From the NCBI RefSeq assembly GCF_000400465.1, contig NW_008806286.1, forward strand, positions 188,762 through 252,761: a stretch of DNA of 64,000 nt, read 5' to 3'. The translations under genes were made by a program, and so were the position numbers. Of this stretch, positions 45,416 through 58,084 are shown piece after piece; position 1 is the first letter of the stretch, and every line of letters starts with the position of its first letter. This DNA is from Wallemia ichthyophaga EXF-994. Its lineage: Eukaryota > Basidiomycota > Wallemiomycetes > Wallemiales > Wallemiaceae. The notes below the pieces were generated by a model. The model saw only the letters and a list, made by a program, of their open reading frames with translations. It made no database searches and was not told where the DNA came from.

Positions 45416-45840
45416 GGTAAGAGGAATCAAGAAGGGTTGTTTAGTAAATTGATAAAATAATTATGAAGCTCAGATTTTATTTGAGTTGGTAGAGCGTCTG
45501 TGGGGCGATAAGTACTTGATATACTCTATAGCCCAAGCGAACCTTTAGCGTTTGAATGAATAAATTCAATCAAATTAAAAACATTTAAATTTGATTGGTT
45601 GGATAATTTGTCTGTAAGAATGAATAAAAGGCTTTAGAATAAATAATTAACTCACTTAGAACATCACACCTGACCTGATCATTCCATCCAAATGAGTTTA
45701 GCTTGTCTTTTATAACGGATTGCAACCTGAACCACTCCCCGTTCTCGACCAATTTTCTAATTTATTGAGTAATTCGCTATAGCTAGCACAGTTGAACAAA
45801 CCTTTGTATATCAACATCCATCACGGTGAACTGACTTGAA
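45416..45840. other. Divergent promoter region
   Basis: 425 bp between Rpc25 and the COG2-like gene. A segment at 45479-45494 (TTGAGTTGGTAGAGCG) resembles a tRNA A box, but no B box or cloverleaf follows. Otherwise it is AT-rich without features. Confidence 0.4.
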
Positions 45841-47835
45841 ATGGAATTATTGACGAATTTAGATGAAAATTATTTATTATCAGATGATTTCAATCTATCA
45901 AAGTTCTTATTAACTAAGAATATAAATAAAATTGATGACTATGAGAAGGATCTAGTTGTGTTACAACATAATATCAGCATAAACACAGTAAATCAAATCT
46001 ATAGCAATTACAATAAATTAGTAAATAGCTCAAATATATTACAAGATGATAGAGTCTACTTGGATATCCTAAACAATCACATCAATCAGTTCAAAATTAG
46101 GTTGAAAGTGGGTCGATATCGTTGGATTTATCCTTTTAAACTTTTAACATTATCTTAGTCTAAGATACACGAAATCAAATCCAACAAGTCGGATGTCGAG
46201 ATGAGTCTACAACATCGTCATTCTATAAAGATTGAAATTTCGAGATTAAATAATATTATAGACTTTACTAATTACAGCAACCACATAACCACACTCATCG
46301 ACTCTGTTGATCAAGATAAACCAAAACATTTGAAAAGAATTTCACTTCAATTCAATCAATTGGTCTACTTGTTCAATAAATCATCTACCTATATTCAAAG
46401 CAACTCAACTGAAACACTAAAGTCATCCTTATTAAACAAAATCGATCTTACTTTCATCCAACTACTGTTCAACTACGATAAATCTCTAGATAACGACTTG
46501 ATTGAAATTATTAGATCATATGAGATTCTAAGCTGTCTAGATAGAGCTCAATTCACTTTCAAACAATTCTCGTATAAAGTTCTAAACTCACTCGATGATT
46601 CTCATCTCTTTAATAACATCGTTAACTTGATCAAACAAAGAATATCCCCAATCACTAACCTATTCGAATCCTGTCACAACTCTACAAAGATACGTGAATC
46701 CTTGAATCCATCAAAAACATCCATCTCAAACTCTTCTGATGATCTCATAACTGATTATGACTTTTATGAAAACACTTTATACTCTCAAATTGAACTCATC
46801 ATCTTAAACAGACTCGGATTAGACTTATTCGCTGTTGGTCGACCCAACGAATTCCAACACAACTACAAATCTTTCATTTCATTCCTTCAATCAATTGAAT
46901 CTTTATCCCCTTCAATCGATTCTGTTATAAAATTGAGGCAGAACGCAAGAAAAGGTTTACTACAAAGATTTCAATTGAGTAGCTACTTTCAGCTAAGATT
47001 TAAGGAGGTAGTTGGTGTCGTTGAGGGTGCTTTTCATTCTCCACTTATTTATTGTCAACCAGGTGAAAGCTACACGATTAAACAATCTGAAAGATTAGAT
47101 TGGGCTTTAAGTAGATGCTGGAATGATCAAGTCATCATTATTGATATTATTGGTAAATTTTGGAAACTCACTTTACAGTTGCTGTCGAGATATAAAGTCT
47201 GGCTAGATGATCAAATGAATCAATACTTATTACAAAAAAGCACTGAAGGCAGTGATGATGAGTTGTTCGACTTTCTAGTAAACTCTAGAGTCGATATCGA
47301 TAGAATATGTGATACTATGATGAATTTATGGAACACCTTTATCAAACAAAAGATTCACTTAATAGTTCAAGATGAAATTGAAATCATGGAAGAGTCTTTA
47401 ATTGAGTCAGTTGACCTAATCAAAGATGACTTTGGTCAGAGCTGTTTGAATCTGCTCACTTCAATACTCATCTCACGTTCGAGTAAACATCTAAGTGGAA
47501 TAAAAGGAGTGTATAGGCTATCGTCTCCACAAAAGCAACAAGATAAGCCATCAGAATTTATCTATCTGATGATGAATGATATCAACCAATTCAATAAACT
47601 CGATAAACTAAGTAGATACCACAATCAAATAAATCAAAGGGTGCTTAATGAATTAATGGAAAGATACGTCAACCAAATCAATGAAATTAAATCTCAGGAA
47701 TCCAACTTAATGAAATACAAGCGGGGACTAGGTTCAACCAAAGATAGTAATCAAATAAATAAGCAAATAGAGCTTGATAAAGAATTTTTAAAAACTATTC
47801 TACCACAATTTAACGTTTCAGTGGATAAATTGTAG
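45841..47835 (+). CDS. Golgi tethering complex subunit, COG2-like
   Basis: Two exons (45841-46107, 46159-47835) give 647 residues, almost all helical. The N-terminus (FNLSKFLLTKNINKIDDYEKDLVVLQHNI to NQIYSNYNKLVNSS) has the FL-x-R/K, DL-L, ELINxDYxxFxxLS pattern of COG2. The conserved oligomeric Golgi complex steers retrograde vesicles. The rest is Asn/Ile/Ser-rich with no motif that I can name. Another CATCHR-type subunit (COG7, exocyst) is possible. Confidence 0.6.
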
Positions 47836-48027
47836 GAACTCAAAAGTGATGATGTGTACAATGCGTTCCTGAAGACGTAGTAACAAGAAATGATTGCATT
47901 GATGATAAAGCATAAGTTGCGATTTTCATAAATTTTTTGTCGCAATTCAAGTAGATTTAGATTTCTGAACAATACTTTGGTTAGAATCGAATCATCAACG
48001 AAATTTGAAATTATAAATAGAAGGCGT

Positions 48028-51000
48028 ATGCAAAGACATAATATTGATGAAAATAATAGACAAAGTGTGATTAGCTGGGATATTAAGGACGATTCCTACG
48101 TTCAGCACTTGGGTCGTGATACGCAACGATACTCAAATATCGCAAAAAGCTCAGTCAAACAACATTCTATCGATAACTACAATGAGCTTAAGCCAAGCTA
48201 TCAATGGTTTGAAAGACCAGATAAGGATAATCCACTTGAATTTGATAGCAAAGTTAAACTACTCTATCCGAAGGATTCAAATGACTTGGTCGATCAGTTA
48301 AGGTCCAAAATGTCTATCTCCTCACCAATTAGACTGTAAGATGTTGTTACAGATACGCACCCTTAATGCTAACAATGCTCTTCAGTCACAAATTTCATTA
48401 CAAAGACGCAGCTCAAGTTAATGAAGAATTAGTTCCTATAAGACTTGATTTCGACTTGGATTACTTGAAATTGAAGGAAGTCTTTTGTTACAACCTCAAA
48501 GAACCTCATCTCTCACCAAAATTATTGGCTGTTTCATTATGTCACGATTTCGGTTTAAATGAGGTTACCGCTGCTCATCTGATTGAAAAATCCATAAATG
48601 ATCAACTCGATGAATGGAAATCTTTCGTACATGAATACTCATCGATACACAGTCCATCAACCTCCACCAATACTCAAGGTACGCTCAATAACTCCGACTG
48701 TGAATGGTGGCAAGCTTTCAAGGACAACAATATACCCGAGAAATACGATGATCAAGTCAAATCCGTAAAGGATGAGAAATTCATCCACGAAGATATCAGA
48801 ATTCTAATCAAGTTGGACATTATTCACACCCCTCATCACTTGATCGATCAATTTGAATGGCCACTTTTCACAACCCTTCAACCAAACGCGCCAGAGTTAT
48901 TCGCAGTGAATTTTGCTGCAGAGATGGGCTTGCCGGGTGAATTCGTCACTTCAATATCTCATAATATACGAGAACAATCCTCATTCTACTTGAAATCTCT
49001 CTCAAGGTTGAATTACCCAATACTTAACGGAAATTCAGTTGAAGGAATACCAGATGACGAGTTGCGCAAGTCATTCTTACCACATTTGTCAGAGCATTCA
49101 ATCGAACGTTCGACCAAAGATAGTATAGATCATACGCCGAAGTTGGACTTGCTTTCACACGAGGACATAATCAATTACGAAAAAGAGTTAGAAAAGGAGA
49201 GTAAAAGGAGAAAAAGAGCACAGAGAAATAGGAGATCAAATCTGACACTTCTTCCCCAAGACAGAGAGCCTATCAAAACTTACAGAACTCCGCCAAAGTT
49301 CCCAGAGACTTTCATATCTGTTCCTCACTCATTCCTTAAAGAGCAACCAATCGCTATCAACCAGCAAACCCAACAGAATCAACAATTGTCTACCAACTAT
49401 CCACGAAGAGCAGCTGCAGCTAAAGCAAGCTTGAACATTTCTTCATCAGCTCAAGCCGAGTTGGCGGAAATAGATAACAACGCAGAAGATGAAGATTATG
49501 GTGCAGACGATAGTCAATTCGATAACTTTACGTCAACTATGGAATTTGATGAGCATGAAAATAAATATGTTAAGAAACCTATGCAGTTACAACCCTTCGA
49601 TCAATCAAAGATGGCTATCACGAAAAGACCCAGATTCATTGAAAATATTCCAACCAAGCTTGAATACACACCTACATCTAGGTTGAGACCAGATGCAAAG
49701 ATTTTCGTTTCAAACCAAGAAAAACCAAACAATTTAATGAAGTTTGGGCACGGTAAAGCTTTTAGAGGAGAATTGTCGCCGGGAACTGAAGTTAAGAAGC
49801 TATCAGCGGCTACTTTGAGCATATATTCTTATTTCTCCACTGAGAATCAACACGAGAACATGATCAATGGAGTATGGCACTGTTCGAATTGTGGTGTACC
49901 TGAAATGTTCGCCATTGGTCGTAGGAAAGGACCTATGGGTGATAAGAGTTTGTGTGGGGATTGTGGAAAGTATTTGCATAAAATACGCAAGAACAAGCCT
50001 GTCATTTACAATAATGATATTGAATATCATCGTAATCTACGCTTGCAAGTGGAAAAAGAGGCTGAAGAGAGACTTAATAACCAAAAAACTAATGCTCAAC
50101 GCTATAGAAAAGAACTCAAAGCTTCAAGACAAGCCCAGAAAGTTGCGAAAGAAGCTGAGCACCTAGATTATTACAGTCAAAACAAACGCAAGCAAATCAT
50201 CGATGATAGTGATGAAGATGATAGCTTCGATTTTGGCAAGCGCAATAAACATAAATCTTATGATGACGACGACGATGATGAGTCGTATAACGAAGATGAT
50301 GACAGTTAGTGTTCCATATATTAACAAAATCTTTCAACTAACACAAAGTAGGCGCACCATCACGTCCACAACGGGTTAGAAAAGTACCATCACACCAAGC
50401 AAGGTCACCATCAAGTAGTCAATCTGAAGCTAATGGTGATACAACGAGGCTGTCGGTAGATAGGCCAACACGTCAATCGGCATCAACTCCACAATGGTTA
50501 ACAGATGCAGCGCGCTTACTTAGGCATCGGTATCCCAACGATCGATTCGTTATAATCGACAAGCCACCACAAAGCGCTGACGGATCTCCAGAATGGCGTA
50601 TAAAATGTCTTGATTGTCCAGGAAAGATGTACACTCCAGGCCCAGGTTTGAATGTTGAGAATTTCGAAAAGCACTTAAAAAATCGTCAACATAAGCAGAA
50701 GGTTGGAATACGATTAGGCTTTCCGATGGGCAATAACGGTATCAGTCCAATTGGACAGCCAAGTGTACTCAGTCCAAGTCAACCTGTGATAAGTCCAATT
50801 TCTCATCCATTACAGTTGCAATCACAGCCTGCATCTAGACCACCATCTAGTCAACAGCAGCATCCTCAACACGTGCAACACCAGCAGCACTTGAAAGCGT
50901 CACCAATGTACCCAACAATGGGTATGCCTATGTCTCAATCACCTGCACAGCAAACTGATGTATTGGCTGCTGCTATGTATCAATCTCATTCGCAGAACCT

Positions 51001-51307
51001 CAACCATGGACATCATTCAATTCCACATTCACAATCAATTACACCGCAACCCCAACCGCCACCAATCCATCATCAACCACAGTCATCTATTCATGCAATG
51101 CAAGAAGCACCTACACAGTCTCAACATCATCACCTATACAACCATCAACAATTTGTTAATATCCCTCACGAAACGGCAAGACCTGCAGAGTCAATACCAA
51201 GCAGTCTAGACATATCCAGTATGGATATGAATTTGATTGGAATGCCTTCCTTCGATTTTGAAAGTGGTATTGGTGGTAATGAGCATGCTGGTTCAGGCAC
51301 TTACTAA
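48028..51307 (+). CDS. SNF5: SNF5/SMARCB1 homologue with GATA-type zinc finger
   Basis: A core subunit of SWI/SNF-type chromatin remodellers. Three exons (48028-48335, 48386-50304, 50349-51307) join in frame to 1,061 residues. The two SNF5 repeats are at residues about 120-290 (LVPIRLDFDLDYLKLKEVF and IHTPHHLIDQFEWPLF). A basic region and a Cys4 GATA finger follow (CSNCGVPEMFAIGRRKGPMGDKSLCGDCGKYL, CX2C-X17-CX2C). Exon 3 adds a module WLTDAARLLRHRYPND to WRIKCLDCPGKMYTPGPG and a long Gln/His/Pro-rich tail. An apparent stop at 50307-50309 lies in intron 2, which has a CAACTAAC branch site. The ATG at 48028 is the first in frame. Confidence 0.88.
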
Positions 51308-51478
51308 TTTAGAGTCGAAACTTGTTGTAAACATATTTTTTTTTTCTCTTTGTAAAAGTCAATCATACTATTTCATAATTTTATAACAAAAGCGTAAGAG
51401 CGTAAATTTAAGCTTCAAAATGTTTTAACCGTATATTCGGGCGTTCTATGATAACACCTGGCATAATATGGGGATAGT

Positions 51479-53548
51479 CTATGCATTTGCTGCCATGATA
51501 GCACCGATGAAAGTAAGAACCAACTTTTGTCTAACCTCGACAAGATCTTCAGGTACAACAAAGACAAGGCAACCAATCTTACGTGCTACACTGATAGCAA
51601 GCTTATTGTTCAAGAATGCATCATCGTCAGTTCTACCATCATTAACCAAACTGTAATCAACGTAGCCTGGTTTGAGCGCGTCAAGAAGATCAAGGAAGAA
51701 ATGGCCTGATCTCAATGTAGAATCCTTGAATGAGCGCATAGAAGATTTCTTTCCAGCTTGTGCTACTCTCTCATTCGCCCATTTGACCATGTCAACATCA
51801 GTGATTTGGCGACCATTCTTGCTAAGACTGCTGAGGGTGGCACCTATTGAAAGTCTCATAATCTATATCATTTGTATTAGTAAAAAATAACGTAACTGTG
51901 GTAGAACTTACCTGCCAAACAGTACCCAAGACAAGTGTACGTGTACCATCTACAATATCAGAACCTTGGATACCAACAAGGTGCATACCATTCTTAATGC
52001 AAAGTTCGCAAACATAATTGGTGTTCTCAACTTTTTTGAATCTACTCAATTCTGGACGTGTACTGTCTTCTTCAGAATAAGGGTTTGGCTTTGGCTTGGC
52101 AACACGCCTCCAAGCAACGGAGCCAGGTGCAATTTTATCAAATGCTTGTAATAATATGAGACCATCACTGAGATTATCAAAGAGGTTGTGAACAGTTGGA
52201 TCAACATTCAAGCTGTTTAACCAAAGTATGAATACTCTAGCTTCACGTTCACCTTCAGCATCAAACTCTTCTATCTCGGGAACTTCTTCAATGTTAATTG
52301 GTTCTAATCCTGGATGAGTGTTGAAGAGATGGGCAACAAACGCAAGATTAAGTTTTGAGTTACCGCCAATCATTGCATTAGGAGTAAGATATTTCCTCAC
52401 ACCAATTTTGTCAGCATTGTCAAGGATCATTTCCGCTCTTCTGTATAAATCGGATTGATTAAGTGGATCTCTTGAACATTGAGCTGGTTTGAGTTGATTA
52501 AGTAAAACAGTGTAATTTTCACCATCGCAAACATCCTTGCTGAAGTTGCCTACGCGTCTGTGCCAGCCAGCATTCTTGAGGTGGTAGTTGAACCATCTAA
52601 GAAGAATTTGGTCTGGTGGTAATCTCAAGAAATCTTCAAGCTGTTCATCTTGTTCCAAAAGTCTGTATAGCTCAGGGTGGTTCTTAATATCGATTCTAGA
52701 AAGTAAACCTTTTCTAATAATCTGCCAAATAAGACCAAGGATGAGGATTTCTCTACCTTCAACCAGGTCCTGTGAACCGATATTGACGACTTGACAGCCA
52801 ATAGCTTTAGCAGATTGAATAACGATGTTGTTGTTCTCTGTGGCTTGGAAAGCGTTGAGTGTTGGTGTGCGAGTTTTTGGCTTGTTCAGGACACGCTCAT
52901 CGATAGTGTCTGGAACTGCGTCATTTATGAGTTTAGAAAGAATGAGACCGTCTCTAGTTTCATCGAAAAGTTGAAAGTTATCTGTAGGCAATGGCAACTT
53001 GTCTTTGACGTCAGCGTCACCGTCCAAGACCTGATTTATGTGTCTAGTGAATTCTGATCTTTCATCTTCGTTGATTGTATGTGAAACGTTCGAAGAAGTT
53101 CCTTTAACTGTTACTTTTCCTTTCTGAACAACACCTGCGTTGGCATTTTGTCCTGATCTAAGCTTAGAAATGAGCTAATTAAATGTTAAAAGTGAGTTAA
53201 ATGGTTTTATATTCCAATAAGCTACTCACGTCCACGTAATCCTCAATTTCTACTCTTCCACTCGCATCCAAGCTAACATCCTTGAGTGTCTCTCTCACTT
53301 GATCATAAGTTGCTTCATTCTGTAGTGATTTGATTACATCCTGCTGGGCAACGCCCTTTCCTTCAAGGTCAAGCTGTCTAGTAGCTTTGTGAGCTTTACA
53401 CTCTCCACGTGCACAGCCCACTCACTGGAAAGAGTCAACGAGCTTGAGTACTTCCTCTTGGCTAAATTGTGGGTGCTTTCTTTGTAACTTTATCTGGTTT
53501 ATTATTAATTTTACCTTTCCGCTGTCAATAATCACTCACGGCGATCAT
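51479..53548 (-). CDS. SAC6: Fimbrin/plastin, actin-bundling protein
   Basis: This crosslinks actin filaments in patches and cables. Several exons: a 9-nt coding exon (MIA), a short exon IKLQRKHPQFSQEEVLKLVDSFQ, then an EF-hand region with a degenerate second loop (LDLEGKGVAQQDVIKSL, LDASGRVEIEDYV) and four calponin-homology domains in two actin-binding units (for example NEDERSEFTRHINQVL, DGLILSKLINDAVPDTID, LAFVAHLFNTHPGL). It ends FIGAIMAANA. The length, about 640 residues, is normal. Canonical Ca2+ ligands appear incomplete, as in other fungal fimbrins. Confidence 0.93.
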
Positions 53549-53823
53549 AGTCGATGAAGTAAGAGCTCTGACGTGCTATGCATCGTGGGCGAGTGGAGAT
53601 CGATAAAACATTTTCAATAAACATTTAAACTTTTAATTGGAATTTTCCTACAAATGTAAAACTTTGCAATGCTAGCTCGGCATCATCTAATTCGAGGAGA
53701 ATTGCAAACCAGTCTAGGCTTTGTTAGGATGTATTGCTTGGATACTGGTAGCACTCACTTTTTCTTTACGCAGATAATTTGCTTCGCTTTCCAACACCTC
53801 AGCCTACATTATCATTCGATTAA

Positions 53824-54194
53824 TTACTTTTTCGAACGATTGCTTCCACTGCTTTTTTCTATCTCTAGTTTTGATGTTTGCCGTATAAGAAGATTTCCCT
53901 TGATAAACCAATGTGCACCTGAAGCTAATGTATTTTCTCGTCTTTTGTCGTCCTCTGTTGGAGCTTGAGGTGCGGTAGAGGCTGAAAATGCTGGAATGAC
54001 TTTTCCTTTCTTACTTGTTACCGTTAATTTTGCTGTTGCTGTTGATGCTTGTGGTATAGATGAGGGTGCAAATGATAAATAATTATCGTACGCGTGGGGG
54101 TATGGTATGACTAAATGATGAAGGCGTAAGGAATTATAAAGGATATTTAGACGGACTTGAACTCCTAATAATGTTCGGGTTCGATGTAACTGCG
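53824..54194 (-). CDS. Unrecognised protein, 3' exon only
   Basis: A continuous frame of about 123 codons with no Met, running from a good acceptor (branch TCACTAAC, ...CCTGACAG, exon from 54194) to a stop at 53824. It reads TRTLLGVQVRLNILYNSLRLHHL near the start, then a Ser/Thr/Ala-rich stretch, then RENTLASGAHWFIKGNLL and a basic end. The lack of stops in an AT-rich intergenic space argues for coding. I could not find the first exon; it must lie upstream, between here and the FAR1-like gene or overlapping its end. No family recognised. Confidence 0.45.
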
Positions 54195-54291
54195 CTGTCA
54201 GGTCTCGTTAGTGAGAGTTTGCTGATTGTATCATCTTTAAGAGGTTGACGTGATTGAAATGATTGAAACGGAGAAATATTACCAAAATTAA

Positions 54292-55164
54292 TCAATTAAA
54301 GGTCAGATCAAACGTGGAATCGTTGATGTTGTGATAGAAAGAAGGTTGAATATTTTCACCTGGATTGTTATCATTCACCAATGATAGCATACCCCATGTA
54401 GCTAGATCTTCGTTGCTAAATTCTAATGAGGGCAGTTCCTCCTCAGTAGGTCTAAGCGGACAATCTGGATGAGCTCTTGAGTGACCAGTTTGATGACATC
54501 TTGAACATTTGATGGGCTTTCTCTTTGTTTGGGATTGTTGTGATTGATGAGTCGAAGGTGATTTGCGCTTTTTAGTGGATTCGGAAGTGTATTCTGATGA
54601 ATTGTTATTCAAAGAAGCAACCAAAGATTCTAAACTATCTATGGTAGATTCCTTTGAATCCTTTGAATCTGTATTTGAAATGAACTTTTTCATTATATTA
54701 TGAACGTCTTTGATTGTAATTGGTGGTAGATCACTTGATTTGAAGTAATTCACTATCTCAATCGGCTTAGATCCTTCAGACCTCATCTTTTTAACCAACA
54801 ACTTCTGATTTTCATCTAATCTTCTCAAAATAGAATGATCTTTAAGATTATTTGAAGGCGTATGATTATGATCAGATTCTAAGATACTCAATTGCCATTC
54901 ACTGTCTTCCCCACTTAATTCCTTTCCTCTAAGCATGAATGGACATCCAGTGCACTTGCTATTAGGTTTACGCTTTCTAGTTTCCTCAGTTAAATTTCTA
55001 TTATTCTTGAATTGTCCGCCTTTATCACATTGCAAGTAAAGTAATCCTTTACGCGATGATCTAGTGACAACTGCATATCCTTGTAGTTGAGCGTGTTCTT
55101 GTACTCTCTTAAACAATTCTTCTTTGCTTTGAAACTTTTCTTCTGCCGGGGGTTCCAAAGGCAT
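54292..55164 (-). CDS. FAR1-like DNA-binding protein with zinc knuckle
   Basis: A single exon of 290 residues. The N-terminal half is a FAR1/WRKY-GCM1 type fold (SKEELFKRVQEHAQLQGYAVV, LQCDKGGQFKN, TGCPFMLRG, DHNHTPS), the DNA-binding part of MULE-derived transposases. A Ser/Lys-rich linker leads to a zinc knuckle CSRCHQTGHSRAHPDC. No transposase catalytic domain follows, so it looks like a domesticated DNA-binding remnant used as a transcription factor. The C-terminus is acidic. Confidence 0.75.
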   Translation of the reverse strand: MPLEPPAEEKFQSKEELFKRVQEHAQLQGYAVVTRSSRKGLLYLQCDKGGQFKNNRNLTEETRKRKPNSKCTGCPFMLRGKELSGEDSEWQLSILESDHNHTPSNNLKDHSILRRLDENQKLLVKKMRSEGSKPIEIVNYFKSSDLPPITIKDVHNIMKKFISNTDSKDSKESTIDSLESLVASLNNNSSEYTSESTKKRKSPSTHQSQQSQTKRKPIKCSRCHQTGHSRAHPDCPLRPTEEELPSLEFSNEDLATWGMLSLVNDNNPGENIQPSFYHNINDSTFDLTFN

Positions 55165-55220
55165 TGATGATGTTCACTGTCTAATCGAAAGATATATTAT
55201 ATTCATTACAATCAATAACT

Positions 55221-57536
55221 TTACATTCTAAATGGATTTATTTGAGTGTTATTTGTTTTATTACTATCATTGTTGGTATATGGGTTGCTCAAATCAAATT
55301 GCTTTTCTAATGTTGTTCCAAATGAAGACGTTGGTTGGAACTTTTTGCTGCTTAAGTTTCCTTGCCCAGTCATTTGTCCTTGTAGTCCTGTCGTCTGTGA
55401 TGGTAATCCTGTACTTTGTGCTTGAATTCCTGTTGCTTGAGATTGCAGTCCTGTGGGCTGCGGCTGTAATCCAAAGTTTCCAACATCAAAATTACCAAAT
55501 GAGTTAAAAGCTTGCTGTTCTTGCTGCATCTGCATTTGCTGCTGCTGTTGCTGTTGCTCTTGTTTATTGAAAGCATTGAAAGCAAGACTGTTCAATGTGG
55601 GTCCTACATTATCATTAGAAAATGAATTCACTTGTTGAGGTCTGTCCTGTAAGCCATTAGAAAATGGGTTGCGTGATCCAGTTTTTTGCGCTGTAACTGG
55701 CTTAACAGTTTGAGGTGGAGTAGGTATCTGAGATTGAAATTGCGTTCTTAATGGGTTATTGGCATTCTGTTGTCCATCTCCATACGTGTTACCAGTCTGC
55801 ATAGGCATTAAAGATGCCCTAAATGGATTAAATCCTGTTGTTTGAGTTTGTAGACCTGTCTGTTGAATACCCATACCTGTCCCTTGTGGTTGGAGTTGTT
55901 GAATGCCTGTTTGTTGTTGCTGTAAAGGTGTAAATGGTGATTGCGGTTGTGGTTGTGGTTGTAATTGTTGCTGTTGCTGTTGCTGTTGTGGTTGCATTTG
56001 AGTTTGTAATTGTTGCTGGTATGGATTCTGCACACCAAATCCAGTAAATTGTGGTTGAATGGTTTGTGGTGGCGCAAATGGTAAGAATCCTGTATTTTGT
56101 GGTTGGATAAAGGATTGTTGTGGTTGGAAGAATGATGATTGTTGTTGAATGTTTTGTGATGGCATCTGTTGTTGAGGATAAGGTTGTTGATATTCATTCA
56201 TGTTACCACCATTATCACTTTCAATAGAATCTAGGAAATCTTCTGTTTAAAATTAGTAAAGGAATTAAAGAGAGTATTTTTAACATACCTGCTGCTGGAA
56301 GTGCCTTATTAGTCTGAAGTTGAGGTTGAGGTTGAGGTTGTGATTGAGATTGAGATTGTGGTGAAGGTGCTTTAGGAGGAGCTTATGTAACGCTTCAGTT
56401 TAAACAAGTATGATTAGGTATCACTCACGTTGATAACTAGTATGACTTGCACGATTTGAACTACCAGATTCACCATCAATGACAGATTTATTATGCTTAT
56501 ACTCAATTCTGTTCTGCTCAAAGTTAGGATCTTCCAAATACTCCTTTAAAGCACCATACAAAGATAGAGGTGCATGCTTGATATTTGGTACCATAACATT
56601 TAGAACATTATGAAGGCGTCTAGCAATACTGAGGTACTGAACAACACTTTCGGTTTGTCTACAGAAAGTTCTGTATATAGATAAAGCTTCAGTAGCGTCA
56701 ACCTTACTCATTTCAAAGTAAGATTCAAGAACGTTAATAACGCCCTCATTAAGTGCAGTGAAAAGTTGAAGAAGATCCTTTACGTTGAGTTGGAGAGCAG
56801 CAACAGTAACGTCATCCTCAAGGTCATCGAGGAAGAATCTACAAGCAGTAATAGAATCGATTAGCTTCTGGACATGCTTGACTTCACGTAGGAGACCCTT
56901 TTCAACAGTAAGTAACCGTAATTGAGAAGGTCTGCCAGTTGGATCAAAGGAAGATCGTGGACGTCGGCTGTTAGCGGAAGAGCCCCTTGTCTCAGATTGA
57001 ACTTTAATAACGTCGTGTTTAAGATCACGATAAGCTTTTATGCGTAAATCCAAGTAAGTTGCATAAGCTTGGATGTTCTGCGGAGTAGTACGACCATCCC
57101 AGTCAATGGAAGCGACTCTACGTAACTTGAGGTGATCGTGATGAGAGAGAAGGTCTAAGATGTTATCAGTATCGCCATTTCTGAATAGAGAGTGGGCAAT
57201 AACGAGGGATTTGAAAACGATCTGGGGTGTTGGTGAGTGTGAGGGTGATGTACACAGAAACTGAGTTACTAACGATAGAATTTGGTTCACGGAGTCTATC
57301 CGAGAGGGCGCGTAGGATATCCGATAGAGTAGCTTGATCTGTGAAGGAAGCAGAAATGATTGGTTCAAGTACCTTTGAATGTAACTTAGATTAAATCACT
57401 AGTAAATAACGCTCTCCCACTTTAGATTTTGGTAAATGATTCTGATAGTAAAAAAGTGAATAACTCGCTATTAAATTATTAGTTTCCTTACCTTTGGCTT
57501 TGTTGCTGCTTTAACGAGCTTGTTGGCAGAGGACAT
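55221..57536 (-). CDS. YAP1801: AP180-type clathrin adaptor (ANTH domain)
   Basis: This endocytic adaptor binds PI(4,5)P2 and clathrin. The first exon starts MSSANKLVKAATKPK, and the ANTH fold continues with ILRALSDRLREPN, VFKSLVIAHSLFRNGD and ATYLDLRIKAYRDLKHD. The basic N-terminal cluster is the lipid site. The C-terminal half is Gln/Pro-rich with at least five NPF tripeptides (EH-domain ligands), ending INPFRM, and a run of TG-x-Q repeats (PTGLQSQATGIQAQ). Five exons or more; a short Gln/Pro exon lies at about 56281-56385. Confidence 0.9.
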
Positions 57537-57721
57537 GGCCGTGGGTGATAGAGAGTACAATAAATCAAGTAAAACACACATAACACATAATAACAGTCAT
57601 TTGGATAATTTAAAACAAAGTAAACGTGCATTGCTTTGATTGGATGGGTTGCCTGTATTAAGACTCTTTCAAGTTATTTATCCTATCCACGCTACTCATC
57701 CACTGAGTTACTTGCATACCA

Positions 57722-57851
57722 TTACTGTACGAATTGTTAGCATCTTTCCTCTTTAAATTTAACTCGTTTAACCCACCTTGGAACGTGCACGCATGGCACG
57801 ACGCTTGCGGCGGAGACGGCGCATACGCTTCTTTGCCCACTTATCTCTCAT
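57722..57851 (-). CDS. RPL41: Ribosomal protein eL41 (25 residues)
   Basis: The smallest ribosomal protein, part of the bridge between the subunits. Exon 1 (57851-57777) codes for 25 residues starting MRDKWAKKRMRRLRRK and ending MRARSK, the universal eL41 sequence. The intron (57776-57725) has a GCTAAC branch site. Exon 2 supplies only the stop codon TAA (57724-57722) as coding sequence: the intron sits exactly between the last sense codon and the stop. Too short for standard ORF cut-offs. Confidence 0.95.
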
Positions 57852-58084
57852 CTATAAGCCTTGTTAGTATCCTATCATTGGAATTTATTCTTTTCCCCAC
57901 TTTGCGAAAACTTCGAGCGTGTAGAGGAAAGAAGTTGAGATTCAAACAAAGTTTATTTGGGGCTAAATTTTCAGATGAAGATTTTAATTCACTGACAGTG
58001 TATCTTCAATTCAAGCTGATTTCTACTAATTACACTACCCATTAAACTCTAATCTTTCTACTCTCTCTTTCAGTGACGTCGACG

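Noticed and set aside
45464-45545. tRNA-like segment with an A-box-like TTGAGTTGGTAGAGCG
   Set aside because: No B box (GTTCRA) at the right distance and no acceptor or anticodon stem could be folded.
50307-50309. Stop codon ending the SNF5 gene
   Set aside because: It lies in an intron with CAACTAAC branch and AAAG acceptor. Removing it keeps frame into the next 319-codon exon.
53669-53968. Plus-strand frame of 99 codons with hydrophobic stretches
   Set aside because: Its 3' half is antisense to the better-supported Met-less frame at 53824-54194, and no family is seen.
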